In this document: positions 23,480 through 32,376 of the stretch, one piece after another
Numbering within the stretch: position 1 is the stretch's first letter
Layout of the letters: every line of letters starts with the position of its first letter
Source of the DNA: Endomychus coccineus
Lineage: Eukaryota > Arthropoda > Insecta > Coleoptera > Endomychidae
Direction: 5' to 3'
Length of the DNA: 64,000 nucleotides
Assembly: GCA_958510875.1 (NCBI GenBank)
Contig: OY294067.1
Span: 194,997,322-195,061,321 of the forward strand
The notes under the pieces: model-generated
The model's database searches: none
Told to the model about the DNA's origin: nothing
Seen by the model: the letters and a program-made list of their open reading frames with translations, nothing else
Program-made: the position numbers and the translations under genes

Positions 23480-24185
23480 AGGAGACATACATGTCGACGC
23501 AATAAATAAACATCTGGCAAGAATTTTGAAATGGGGATCTGATAATGTACGAGAGCTTGATGCACCCAACACTCAGCTTTTCTCCAGGAAGGTGGATCCT
23601 ACCTCCCTAATATGGTCATGTTAACAAAATTATTCCTTCCAAGTCCTCACTATCCATGTTGGATATCACCACCAACAGCACCCTCTCATATGTCGATGAT
23701 GTAATGTCCATCGCGAAAACTGCTCCACCGGAACTTGATATTCTATTTCATGCCAAGGCCTACTTTATACTGCAATAGCTCCTGATAATCTACAAAGCAC
23801 AGATTCGATCTGTCCTCAAGTACTGTTCACACGTTCGAAGTTCAGCTCCCAAACATATACTGAAGATTAAAATTCTGTTCGGAAGAGAGCTATTGGTCTG
23901 ATTGTCACACTCACGAATTTATTGACCTCTCTAGAACATCGTGCAAAGGTGAGGTATATCTCCCTTGATCGGTGCTTTTCAGAAAACTCGTCTGTTCTTA
24001 CACCAAGAGCGATCCCGGATAGGCAGATTAGACAAGCTCAGGCTGGTCATCCTTTCAAGTTTCAAGTCAAAGTCAAGCTCGAGACCTACCAGAATTTATT
24101 TTTCTACCGACCAGCGAAGTTATGGAACGGTATGCCTAGTGAGGTTTTTCCTGATACCAATAACCTCTCCCAAATATTCTGCTAG
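23480..24185 (+). pseudogene. Non-LTR retrotransposon RT C-terminal fragment
   Basis: On the plus strand, broken pieces follow the C-terminal region of jockey/R1-type RT proteins: ILKWGSDNVRELDA, then LLIIYKAQIRSVLKYCSH, and finally SLEHRAKVRYISL...FFYRPAKLWNGMPSEVFP in the frame 23922-24185. It is opposite in orientation to the fragment at 21836-22420, so the two form a broken inverted pair. Not functional. Confidence 0.65.
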
Positions 24186-24284
24186 CTCACACGATGCTCT
24201 ACCAACATTATCTATAGATTTTCCTCGTATACCAAAATAGTAAACAGTATCTAATTGTTGTTCACCTAATTTAGTATCATTTAC
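24186..24284 (-). pseudogene. Displaced 3' fragment of Polinton B PLA2-like gene
   Basis: On the minus strand this continues, in frame, the PLA2-like gene interrupted at 37503 (right side of the inserted Polinton): after the conserved AKAVN the reading runs into DTKLGEQQLD and onward. The 6 bp ATTTAC at 24279-24284 is the target duplication. Left of about 24186 the sequence is non-LTR retrotransposon. Confidence 0.7.
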
Positions 24285-24691
24285 AGTAGGTGTAATGGGC
24301 TAGTTCTGGGGCGGAAGTGCATCCGGTCTCGAGTATAGGGAATTGCGTGAGTGTGAGAGAGAGGTGTATATGTTTGATGCGATTCTGTGTTCTGAGGGTA
24401 ATGGACCATAGAGTTGGATGTTGTGTATAGAATAGAATAGAAGTGTGTTGTAGACCATAGAGTTGGATGTTGTGTGTTGTGTTCAAGACCACAGTAGATG
24501 AACTGGGCTAGTTCTGCCTCAGGATATCCGGTCTCCACTTCCGGTCTAGCTGTCGATGTGCATCCGGTGCATGAGCTCGTCCTTATCAGTTTTGAAAGGA
24601 TGTAGGTGATAAGGATTTTATTTGTAAAGAGTATACAGGGTGTGTTTAAAAAGTGTGTCACATGTACAGAGTCACGTGACTAACACATGAC

Positions 24692-25130
24692 AGCATGGCG
24701 ACCATAAGGACCAGCTGTCATGGCGATCATAAGGACCAGCTGTCATGGCGACCATAAGGACCAGCTGTCATGGCGGGCATAAGAACCAGCTGTCATGGCG
24801 TCCATAAGGACCAGCTGTCATGGCGGGCATAAGAACCAGCTGTCATGGCGATCATAAGGACCAGCTGTCATGGCGTCCATAAGGACCAGCTGTCATGGCG
24901 GCCATAAGAACCAGCTGTCATGGCGACCATAAGGTCCAGCTGTCATGGCGATCATAAGGACCAGCTGTCATGGCGTCCATAAGAACCAGCTGTCATGGCG
25001 GCCATAAGAACCAGCTGTCATGGCGACCATAAGGTCCAACTGTCATGGCTGACCTAAGGTAAAGCTGTCATGGCGACCATAAGGACCAGCTGTCATGGCG
25101 ACCATAAGGTCCAGCTGTCATGGCGGCCAT
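24692..25130 (+). repeat. 25-bp tandem array in the TIR
   Basis: About 17 imperfect copies of a 25-bp unit with the invariant core CAGCTGTCATGGC and a variable ACCATAAGG-type spacer. Mirrored at about 36720-37100 in the right TIR. The unit carries a CAGCTG E-box. Confidence 0.85.
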
Positions 25131-25540
25131 CAAGTGACAGCTGTCATGGCGGACCTAAGGTACAGATTGCTTCGTGAAGATGTCACCACCACGTGACAGC
25201 TGTCATGGCGACCCTTGGGTACAGGCTGCTTCATGGAGATGTCGCCACCACATGACAGCTGTCATGGCGGACCAAAGGTACAGGTTGCTCCGTGTAGATG
25301 TCACCACCACGTGACAGCTGTCATGGTGAGCTAAAGGTACAGGCTGCTTCATGGAGATGTCGCCACCACATGACAGCTGTCATGGCGAACCGAAGGTACA
25401 GGTTGCTTCGTGTAGGTGTCACCACCACGTGACAGCTGTCATGGTGAGCTAAAGGTACAGGCTGCTTCGTGTAGGTGTCACGTGACAGATGTCATGGCGG
25501 ACCGAAGGTACAGGCTGCTTCGTGGAGGTGTCGCCACCAA
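25131..25540 (+). repeat. 59-bp tandem array in the TIR
   Basis: About six to seven copies of a unit of about 59 bp combining GACAGCTGTCATGGC with AAGGTACAG...TGCTTCGTG and GTCACCACCACGT. It grew from the same CAGCTGTCATGGC core as the 25-bp array. Mirrored at about 36400-36720. Confidence 0.8.
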
Positions 25541-25924
25541 TTCGACTCGTCCGACTCATGCGACTCGTACGGTTTTGAAATCACATGATCTGTCACGCGG
25601 TGAGATATGGTGTCTGTCACTTCGACGGAGAGTGTCTGTCACAAGGTGTCATGGTGGCTATCACGTACCATAGAGCTGAAGGTTACAGAGCTAACCCAAC
25701 TCAAAACCATAGAGCATCATGGTGGTGGAAAGAGTTGTCATGATGTCTGTCACGTGAGGTCTTCATCGAGGTGTCATGTCGCGTCTTGGAGGGTGTGACG
25801 TGGTGGATCCATGAAGCATCTGTCACGCGAACTGTCAAGACGGATCTATGAATGTCAACTATAGCTTTATAGGTATCAAATGAAAAGTCTTGATATGCAG
25901 AATGTTAATTTTATTGAATTGAAG

Positions 25925-26180
25925 ATCCTACGATCATAGTTTATCAACGGTGATGACGTCACGGGAGGCATTCATTGTTTCAATCCGGCGACCATAGTTT
26001 ACGAACGATGATGACGTCACTGCTTCAAGCCAATGACAGTAACTGATTCAACCCGGCGACCATAGTTTACGAACGATGATGACGTCACTGCTTCAAGCCA
26101 ATGACAGTAACTGATTCAACCCGGCGACCATAGTTTACGAACGATGATGACGTCATCATCGTTCACGAACTATGATGGGC
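25925..26180 (+). repeat. 68-bp array with TGACGTCA palindromes
   Basis: Three to four units of about 68 bp, each with ACCATAGTTTACGAACGATG followed by a full TGACGTCA (CRE-like) palindrome and GCTTCAAGCCAATGACAG. The innermost copy (26127-26173) is an imperfect palindrome of about 46 bp centred on TGACGTCA. Mirrored at about 35708-36010. Its position at the inner edge of both TIRs suits a promoter for the outermost genes. Confidence 0.8.
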
Positions 26181-26234
26181 TAATGAGGAATAAAATGTGA
26201 ATAATCATAATGATTGTAATACATTCATGCACAT

Positions 26235-26405
26235 GTTTTTCGCATGATTCAACACGTGTTTCAACATTCAGACACGTGTTTCAGACACGTGCTTCAACAT
26301 TCAGACACGTGTTTCAGCATTCAGACACGTGTTCCAGCATCCAGACACGTGTTTCAGCATTCAGACACGTGTTTCAGCATTCAGACACGTGTTTCAGCAT
26401 TCATA
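26235..26405 (+). promoter_or_regulatory. 20-bp array of CACGTG E-boxes upstream of the ATPase gene
   Basis: About eight copies of a unit around TTCAGACACGTGTTTCAGCA, each carrying the palindrome CACGTG. The array lies just inside the left TIR and ends about 120 bp before the ATPase start; no copy is present at the right end. It may be an enhancer-like array or merely a minisatellite. Confidence 0.6.
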
Positions 26406-26524
26406 CCTATTTAACATGTATTTGATACCTGATTTTGACAGAAGCGTAGAAGCACCTAACCGCGTGATCAGACATACACAATATAACATCATCATCTAGT
26501 ATATAAACAAATGCTTATTAACAT

Positions 26525-27250
26525 ATGTTCCAGTATGATTTCGATTCGCCTTCAGGCATGATGAAGATTGTTAAGCAAAAAGACTCGTTGAGTATTATGA
26601 ACTTAGGGTCAAGCAATGAGAATGTTGAACAACCACAACTTCACAGCTCTTTGCTGCCTAATACTCTACGAACAATAATCTGTGGTCCAAGTAATTGTGG
26701 GAAAACAAATGTGATGTTATCTCTATTGTTAGATGCAAACGGTCTGAAATTTGAAAACGTGTACATATATTCAAAGTCTTTACATCAACCAAAATACCAG
26801 TTACTAAAGGAGACATTGAAGAAAATTGAGGGGCTTGGATATTTTCCTTATACCGAAAGTGATGAGGTCATAGACCCCACAGAAGCGAGGCCTAATTCGA
26901 TAATAATATTCGATGACGTGATGTTTGAGAAACAGGAGAAAATTCGTGCTTATTTTTCAAGAGGGAGACACAACTCAATTGATAGTTTCTATCTTTGTCA
27001 GTCTTTTGCTAAATGTCCAAAACATGGATTGCGCGACAATGCCAATTGCTTGATTATTTTCAAACAGGATGAGCTCAATTTGAAACATATATTCACCGAT
27101 CTTGTAAGTACCGACATGTCACTCGAAAAATTCAAAGAGATATGTAGCGTATGTTGGAAAGATAAATATGGATTCCTTATGATAAACAAAGACTGTGATA
27201 TGAACAAAGGACGTTATCGCAAAGGTTTTGATAGTTATATATACATCTAA
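26525..27250 (+). CDS. Polinton packaging ATPase (FtsK/HerA, A32-like)
   Basis: 241 residues. Walker A GPSNCGKT at residues 54-61 and Walker B IIIFDD at about 126-131; the conserved AYFSRGRHNSIDSFYLCQ and DNANCLIIFKQ segments are shared with the split copy at 38983-48793. This is the genome-packaging ATPase family of Polintons and many large DNA viruses, thought to drive DNA into capsids. The ATG at 26525 gives a short N-terminal extension before the conserved part; a second ATG follows at residue 12. It is the first gene inside the left TIR and is followed after 42 bp by the DUF8207-like gene on the same strand. Frame intact. Confidence 0.9.
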   Translation: MFQYDFDSPSGMMKIVKQKDSLSIMNLGSSNENVEQPQLHSSLLPNTLRTIICGPSNCGKTNVMLSLLLDANGLKFENVYIYSKSLHQPKYQLLKETLKKIEGLGYFPYTESDEVIDPTEARPNSIIIFDDVMFEKQEKIRAYFSRGRHNSIDSFYLCQSFAKCPKHGLRDNANCLIIFKQDELNLKHIFTDLVSTDMSLEKFKEICSVCWKDKYGFLMINKDCDMNKGRYRKGFDSYIYI

Positions 27251-27292
27251 CATGTATATATACTTTCATTTGAAATAGACAACCCGCTCAGC

Positions 27293-28357
27293 ATGGACGT
27301 GGGTGTGAGTAACATGCTAAAGGAAAAACAACAATTGAAGAAAAAAATTTGGGAGTTAGCAAACGTTGTGAGGAAAAAATATATGGCTGTGAAATTGGGT
27401 AAAGCTGAAAATGATGAGATTTTAGATAATATGTTCAGGAATGTATCTAAACCTCTGGAGGAAATTGCGAGAAATGCTGAAATAATCAAACAAAATTCGT
27501 TGGTTAAACCTAAAAGTATTGTTTCTACAGCAACACAAATGGAGAACATACCAATCCCAAATATTGTAACTGAAGGGGAAGAGTTCGTATATAACCCTCA
27601 AAATACTGAGGAGGATGTGTTTACCCTCGAACCTAGTATCGATCAGATTCGTGAAGAATTCAGAAAACATAAGAAAGATAATGCAGAGGCTACAGAGGAG
27701 TTTCTGCAACAATACCCCACATTAGCACGTTGTTACTTGGAAGGATTCCTATTGGATGATGATGTCAAGAAATACGATGATAGAATGGGATTGCAATATA
27801 ATTCAACTTTAGACAAATGGTTCATGGGTAATCAACCTATAGAAATTGATAGTGAGAGTAGTATAATTATCAAGGGTACTCCATTCAAGGGTACCACAGG
27901 ACTGTATAATTTGATATTTTACAGAGATGTTCTACCTGATACTTACACTGTGGAAGATGGGAAAAATTACAGTCAAATGATGGAAATGACTAGTGCCCAT
28001 AGACGTAATAACGATCCAGCTGATCGAATAAGAAACATTGTAAAATACAAAAATGTACTGAAACCTTTGATTAATTCCATGAAAAAACCCAGAGCCAAAA
28101 CATACACTGGAAGTGCATATATCAAAAATGATATGCTTGAATATAACGAGAAACCTATCGAATATGTTTATTGGGATGACGTTAACGAAATTGTGGATAG
28201 ACTGAGACTTCTTGTTGCATCCTCGCATGCAGGTAACCATAATCATCACAACGAGATAATCTCTATAATAGAAGAATTGATAGAGGCAGGGGTAATTGAA
28301 CAAAAACCAGGTGTAAGACAAATTCATCACAGTTATAAAGATGGTTTCAATGGATAA
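27293..28357 (+). CDS. DUF8207-like Polinton protein
   Basis: 354 residues. Lys-rich N-terminus (MLKEKQQLKKKIWELANVVR), an acidic middle, and a conserved C-terminal half: GLQYNSTLDKWFMG, FKGTTGLYNLIFY, NEKPIEYVYWDDVNEIVDRLRLLVASSHAGN. Copies at 49018-50142 and 57109-57987 share the same blocks. As far as I recall, this domain (DUF8207) is found in insect Maverick-type elements; no biochemical role is known to me. It overlaps the start of the fibre-like gene by 17 bp, which suggests tight genetic packing. Frame intact. Confidence 0.8.
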   Translation: MDVGVSNMLKEKQQLKKKIWELANVVRKKYMAVKLGKAENDEILDNMFRNVSKPLEEIARNAEIIKQNSLVKPKSIVSTATQMENIPIPNIVTEGEEFVYNPQNTEEDVFTLEPSIDQIREEFRKHKKDNAEATEEFLQQYPTLARCYLEGFLLDDDVKKYDDRMGLQYNSTLDKWFMGNQPIEIDSESSIIIKGTPFKGTTGLYNLIFYRDVLPDTYTVEDGKNYSQMMEMTSAHRRNNDPADRIRNIVKYKNVLKPLINSMKKPRAKTYTGSAYIKNDMLEYNEKPIEYVYWDDVNEIVDRLRLLVASSHAGNHNHHNEIISIIEELIEAGVIEQKPGVRQIHHSYKDGFNG

Positions 28358-28994
28358 GTTTGGCAGAGCCTCCTCTTCCATGTGGATATATGATACAAAT
28401 GTATTTAATAATAATTTCAAACAAGTTCACGGACAAGGATTATTCCTAACGAGCGATGGAAGTTATGATATGGAAAATCGTAGATTGTGCAACGTGAAAT
28501 CACCGAATGATGATGGAGATGTTGCAAATAAAGTATATGTTGATAAATTAACACACAAACTGAATCTGAAAACGGAAACCAGTCTTAAAGATACCTTCAA
28601 TGTTAGGGTTGATAATTTGATCAAAGATATCAACAAGGATCTGGATGAACATAAATTAACGAATGAGAAGGTTATTCTCAACATTGATAAACATATGATG
28701 AACCTTCAGAATAAATATAATGGAATGGGGATCTATATAAAATCAGAGTATAAAACAATCAGTGATAGTGTGAGGGAAAACAGAAATGAATTGAAAGAGA
28801 TCAATAACACATTTAACAGTGTGAACATGCGTCTAAATGACATTACTAGTAAAGTGGAGGCGTTAGAACGACGGATGACATCTGTGGAACCTTCTTAGAA
28901 GAGACCCTCATCATCCACAATAACAAAGCAGGGCTCTGTGAAACGTATATCTCCAAATCCTGTGAATATACCCAAAAAATTAATTCTACACTAG
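28341..28994 (+). pseudogene. Fibre-like coiled-coil protein, one premature stop
   Basis: The frame opens with DKFGRASSS, has a NRRLCNVKSPNDDGDVANKVYVDK segment of the sort seen in phage tail-fibre proteins, then long heptad-like helices to the end. A TAG at 28896-28898 ends it at 185 residues, but the frame resumes at once with KRPSSST and VKRISPNP and stops at 28992-28994. The copy at 56451-57119 has the matching KKRPNDATT and PKRMTPNP tail, so the stop is a nonsense mutation. It probably makes a virion surface fibre; that is inference. Confidence 0.7.
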
Positions 28995-29011
28995 ATTTCC
29001 ACATTGATAAG

Positions 29012-29935
29012 ATGAGTAGAGAACAAGTTGTGCATGAGCTTCATAAGCCGAGTAGGAAGAATTTCAAACGACGCAGAACAATCATAAAAGGTTTAGATGA
29101 TTTGTGGCAAATGGATCTGGCTGAAATGTGTAATTACGCTCGTGAAAATAGAGGATTCAAATATATTTTGATTATGATCGATTGTTTCTCGAAATTTCTA
29201 TGGACACGCCCGCTGAAAACGAAATCAGCCGAAGAGGTTCGGAAAGCGGTCAGTTCTATATTGTTAGAAGGACATCGTAAGCCTAGGAATCTGCAAAGCG
29301 ATCAGGGAAAAGAATTCTTCAATAAACACTTCAACGATCTAATGAAGAAACATAATATCAATCATTATAATACGTATAGTGTGAAAAAAGCAGCCATTGC
29401 TGAACGTGTCATTCGAACATTAAAGGAATCGCTCTACAAACATTTCAGTCTTAGCGGGAAATACAAATGGCTTGATATACTTGAAGAAACTACAGAAAAA
29501 TATAATAAACGTAAACATAGTACTATAAATATAGCTCCAATAAAAGTGAAGAAACAGATTGAGAGCGGGATATTGAAGCGATCCTACTCACACATCAAGT
29601 TAGCTCTGCCTCACAAATACAACGTTGGAGATGTGGTACGAATAAGTAAGGCTAAACATATTTTTGAGAAGGGATTTACGCCCAATTGGAGTACGGAATT
29701 ATTTAAAATCATCAAAGTAAAAATTACCAACCCGGTCACATATCTACTAGAAGATATGACCAACGCACCAATCAGCGGCTGTTTCTACGAGGAAGAATTA
29801 CAGAAAACAAAACAACCCGATGTGTATTTAGTCGAAAAAATATTACGAAAGAGGAGGGGTCAACAGTATGTGAAATGGTTGGGTCTAGATAATAATCACA
29901 ACAGTTGGATCAATAATTCGGATCTCGTTCAATGA
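29012..29935 (+). CDS. Polinton integrase (retroviral-like, with chromodomain)
   Basis: 307 residues. Catalytic triad in WQMDLAEM, NLQSDQGKEFFN and AIAERVIRTLKE; a C-terminal SH3-like part (YNVGDVVRISKAKH) and a chromodomain-like end (PDVYLVEKILRKRRGQQYVK then WLGLDNNHNSW). This is the c-integrase typical of Polintons and catalyses insertion of the element with 6-bp target duplications, in agreement with ATTTAC found around this element. Starts at ATG 29012, 18 bp after the fibre frame's final stop. Frame intact. The chromodomain may direct target choice. Confidence 0.9.
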   Translation: MSREQVVHELHKPSRKNFKRRRTIIKGLDDLWQMDLAEMCNYARENRGFKYILIMIDCFSKFLWTRPLKTKSAEEVRKAVSSILLEGHRKPRNLQSDQGKEFFNKHFNDLMKKHNINHYNTYSVKKAAIAERVIRTLKESLYKHFSLSGKYKWLDILEETTEKYNKRKHSTINIAPIKVKKQIESGILKRSYSHIKLALPHKYNVGDVVRISKAKHIFEKGFTPNWSTELFKIIKVKITNPVTYLLEDMTNAPISGCFYEEELQKTKQPDVYLVEKILRKRRGQQYVKWLGLDNNHNSWINNSDLVQ

Positions 29936-30217
29936 ATCCATCATTAACCATTTGGAGATTATTAGGAACAAACAAATAGCTGGAATATTATTGACTCGAG
30001 GGTATGGTTATTATTATAATAGAACAAAATTCCGTGAATATGAGGGTGAATCAAGAGTGAAGATTATAATATTTGAAACATATATTGTTAAGATTATACT
30101 TAAGTCTTTTGTATTGAGAAAATTTTGAAATTAATAAAAAATATTATTTTGAAATCTTTGGTCTTTCTCCCTCCCCTCGTTAAATAACGGTGCAATCTTG
30201 AATTCTCATCAGTCTGT
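29936..30217. other. Intergenic spacer, integrase to PLA2-like gene
   Basis: About 280 bp, AT-rich, with AATAAA-like sequence near 30130. No frame of note. It may hold the 3' end of the early transcription unit and the promoter of the capsid gene block. Confidence 0.4.
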
Positions 30218-31000
30218 ATGGAAGCGTACGTAGGAGAAGGTGTTCTCAATACGCTTATAAACAAGCTCCCGTTTGAACTTCATATTCCTGGTTATCAATT
30301 CTGTGGTCCCGGTACAAAATTAGAAGAACGGTTGAGAATAGGTGATTCAGGTATCAATCCACTCGATAAAGCTTGCCGCCAATACGATATTTCATATCTG
30401 CGAAACGCTAGTTTGGAAGGACGTCACGAGGCGGATAAAATATTAGAGAACGCTGCTTGGCAACGTGTCAAATCTAAAGACACAAAATTTGGAGAACGGA
30501 TTGCCGCTTTCGGTGTGAATAAAATTATGAAGGTAAAGAGGAAATTGGGGATGGGTATGAGAAAGAAGGTTGGGTTCGGAAGTGCAATTGTCGATGGGGT
30601 GAGAAAAGTTATGAAGAATAAGTTTGACTCATCCAATCTGAAGAAACGATCCCAAACAGCGTTGAAAGTTGCACGAAAACAATTCAAAAAAGCAGGTGGT
30701 CGGAAAAATGTTCGGTTACCAAGAGTAATTCCTATTCCAAAGACTGGAGGATTTCTACCATTTTTAATACCTCTGTTTGCCGGCTTATCAGCTGCTGGAG
30801 CATTGGCGGGAGGTGGTGCAGGCATCGCTAAGGCCGTCAACGACAGCAAAGCAGCTCGGAAAACCTTGGAGGAAACGGAAAGACATAATAAAACAATGGA
30901 AGCTATAGCTTTGGGAAAACAAGGATCTGGTCTATATTTGAAAAAGTATCGCAAAGGTCTTGGTCTATATTTAAATAAACATCCAAAAAACTGTCAGTAA
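30218..31000 (+). CDS. PLA2-like domain / membrane-hairpin minor virion protein
   Basis: 260 residues. The N-terminal ~60 residues follow the parvovirus-type phospholipase A2 domain: a Ca-binding-loop-like PGYQFCGPG at about 24-32 and the active-site-like CRQYDISY at 53-60. The catalytic His of the usual HD pair is Tyr here, while the related copy at 38865-38329 keeps CKQHDIAY. A basic middle follows, then a Gly/Ala-rich hydrophobic segment (GGFLPFLIPLFAGLSAAGAL) and a repeated GLYLKK/GLYLNK tail. In related viruses such proteins help breach membranes during entry; without the His, this copy may lack lipase activity. It overlaps the start of the protease frame. Confidence 0.75.
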   Translation: MEAYVGEGVLNTLINKLPFELHIPGYQFCGPGTKLEERLRIGDSGINPLDKACRQYDISYLRNASLEGRHEADKILENAAWQRVKSKDTKFGERIAAFGVNKIMKVKRKLGMGMRKKVGFGSAIVDGVRKVMKNKFDSSNLKKRSQTALKVARKQFKKAGGRKNVRLPRVIPIPKTGGFLPFLIPLFAGLSAAGALAGGGAGIAKAVNDSKAARKTLEETERHNKTMEAIALGKQGSGLYLKKYRKGLGLYLNKHPKNCQ

Positions 31001-31371
31001 ACCTACCCAGAAGACCTCTGACCGATCTCGATCTACGAAAACTAGCAAAAGCTCTGAAAATTCCCCATTTTAGAGGAGTATTTATGCGTGATGAACTGCC
31101 ATCCAACGGACCATGGAAAAACGAGCGTGGAATAGTTAATTTAGATAGCTCGGACAATGGAGGCACTCACTGGGTTGGGTTTAATAAAGTCGGTGATACA
31201 GTTTTATATTATGATAGTTTTGGCAATTTACGCCCCCCTCGCGAACTAGTGGATTATTTCAAAAAGTGTAAGATATTATTCAATCACGATAATTTTCAAC
31301 AATATAACACTTATAATTGTGGTCAGTTATGTTTAGATTTCCTCTCTAACTCTTCAGTTGTGCTCGACTAA
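30979..31371 (+). CDS. Adenain-type (C5/Ulp1-like) cysteine protease
   Basis: Catalytic motifs are visible: GGTHWVGF (His), YYDSFGN (Asp) and NCGQLCLDF (Cys), in the order of adenovirus maturation proteases. The first ATG in frame is at 31084, but the open frame extends upstream to 30979, overlapping the PLA2-like gene, and encodes the family-typical LTDLDLRKLAKALKIPHFRG before MRDELP. No ATG lies in that extension, so the true start is uncertain (a spliced transcript, a non-ATG start, or a lost start). Its likely role is cleavage of virion precursor proteins. The same overlap is seen in the third Polinton near 58340. Confidence 0.8.
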   Translation, partial: TSKKLSVNLPRRPLTDLDLRKLAKALKIPHFRGVFMRDELPSNGPWKNERGIVNLDSSDNGGTHWVGFNKVGDTVLYYDSFGNLRPPRELVDYFKKCKILFNHDNFQQYNTYNCGQLCLDFLSNSSVVLD

Positions 31372-31422
31372 CCCTGCATTTATTAGTATATAAACAGATT
31401 GTTGGTAAAGTTTTCATCAATC

Positions 31423-32154
31423 ATGTCTCAGACGTTCACTATCACGGGTAAGAGCTCCCGCTTATCTGTAGATTTCCACCCACCTATAGAACTAGATCCT
31501 CATTCATATTATTCTATCGCACTTGTTGGCTTGCATACGTACAATAGCATTCCGAACATTGAAGAAGGTTTTAATAAATTTTATTATAAAATGTGAAGGG
31601 TGAGGAAGAAGTAGTAACTATACCTACGGGGTCCTACGAGTTGACAGACATCGAGGATTTCATACAAAGTGCAGTTTGTGGGATAGGAGTGAAGCAAGAA
31701 GAACGTGACCGGAAATTATCAATAAAATCTAACAACAACAGAGCTGAAGAGTGATTTTGAAGTGAATTTTATTCCTAAAGATAGTATAAGCGAACTGTTG
31801 GGATTCAGCAAAAAGAAATTGACATCTCGTGAACTACACGTATCTGATCGACCTATAAACATAATCAAAGTTCAAACAATACGAGTAGAGTGTAACTTAA
31901 CCGCAGGAGCATATTATAACAATAAGATAGCTCATACGATATATGAGTTCTCACCTCTTGTACCACCTGGGTGTTCCATTAATATAGAGCCGAAGAATCT
32001 TATTTATCTACCGGTCATCAGCAAGACGTCCTTCGATAACATCACACTGAATATTTTAGATCAGAATTGGAAACGGGTAAATTTTCGTGGAGAAGAAATT
32101 ATTATACGGTTGGAGTTGAAAAAGACCGCTAGGGATTATGGCTTCCAACAATAA
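31423..32154 (+). pseudogene. Penton-like minor capsid protein, two frameshifts
   Basis: Starts MSQTFTITGK at 31423. The frame is lost near 31595, continues in another frame (VTIPTGSYELTDIEDFI) to about 31745, and then shifts again into 31762-32154 (LLGFSKKK, YNNKIAHTIYEFSPLVPPG, IYLPVI). The matching gene at 59206-59830 shows the same blocks. In Polintons this position and size fit the single-jelly-roll penton protein; the assignment rests on order and similarity between copies. Two frameshifts make it unlikely to be functional. Confidence 0.65.
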
Positions 32155-32376
32155 ATAATAATCCAATACTCACCACCACTCATTATATGAAAAGAATTCA
32201 TCTGAGAAGGTTGTTGTTGCAGTAGCCATCACTTGAGAACATGGGTTTGGATTTCAGCAATAAAAGACATACCCATAGTGGTCATCAGTCATTATCTACA
32301 ACAAGTTCAAGGGAGAAGGTTGCTTCTGCATCACTATCATTGGAAAATATCAATTTTTTGAAGTCCCTTGGTTACA

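Larger units (their letters stand above)
24285..26213 (+). repeat. Left terminal inverted repeat of Polinton A
   Basis: Reverse complement of 35676-37502 with small length differences in its internal tandem arrays. It contains, from the outside in, about 400 bp of unique sequence, a 25-bp array, a 59-bp array and a 68-bp array. The frames in it (24277-24661, 25416-25798) recur in the right arm and are not counted as genes. Confidence 0.9.

Noticed and set aside
24692..25130. Regular short repeats resembling a CRISPR array
   Set aside because: The unit is continuous (25 bp without unique spacers), lies in a transposon TIR and in a eukaryotic-type context; it is a minisatellite.
24277..25798. 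Several open frames in the left Polinton TIR and their twins at 36100-37704
   Set aside because: They occur in both inverted arms, cross tandem arrays, and have no known motif.
27422..28420. Long minus-strand frames opposite the DUF8207-like gene
   Set aside because: Antisense shadows of a well-conserved plus-strand gene; the plus-strand protein is shared by three copies.
30424..30954. Minus-strand frame of 176 codons opposite the PLA2-like gene
   Set aside because: Shadow frame without motifs; the plus-strand gene is supported by two other copies.
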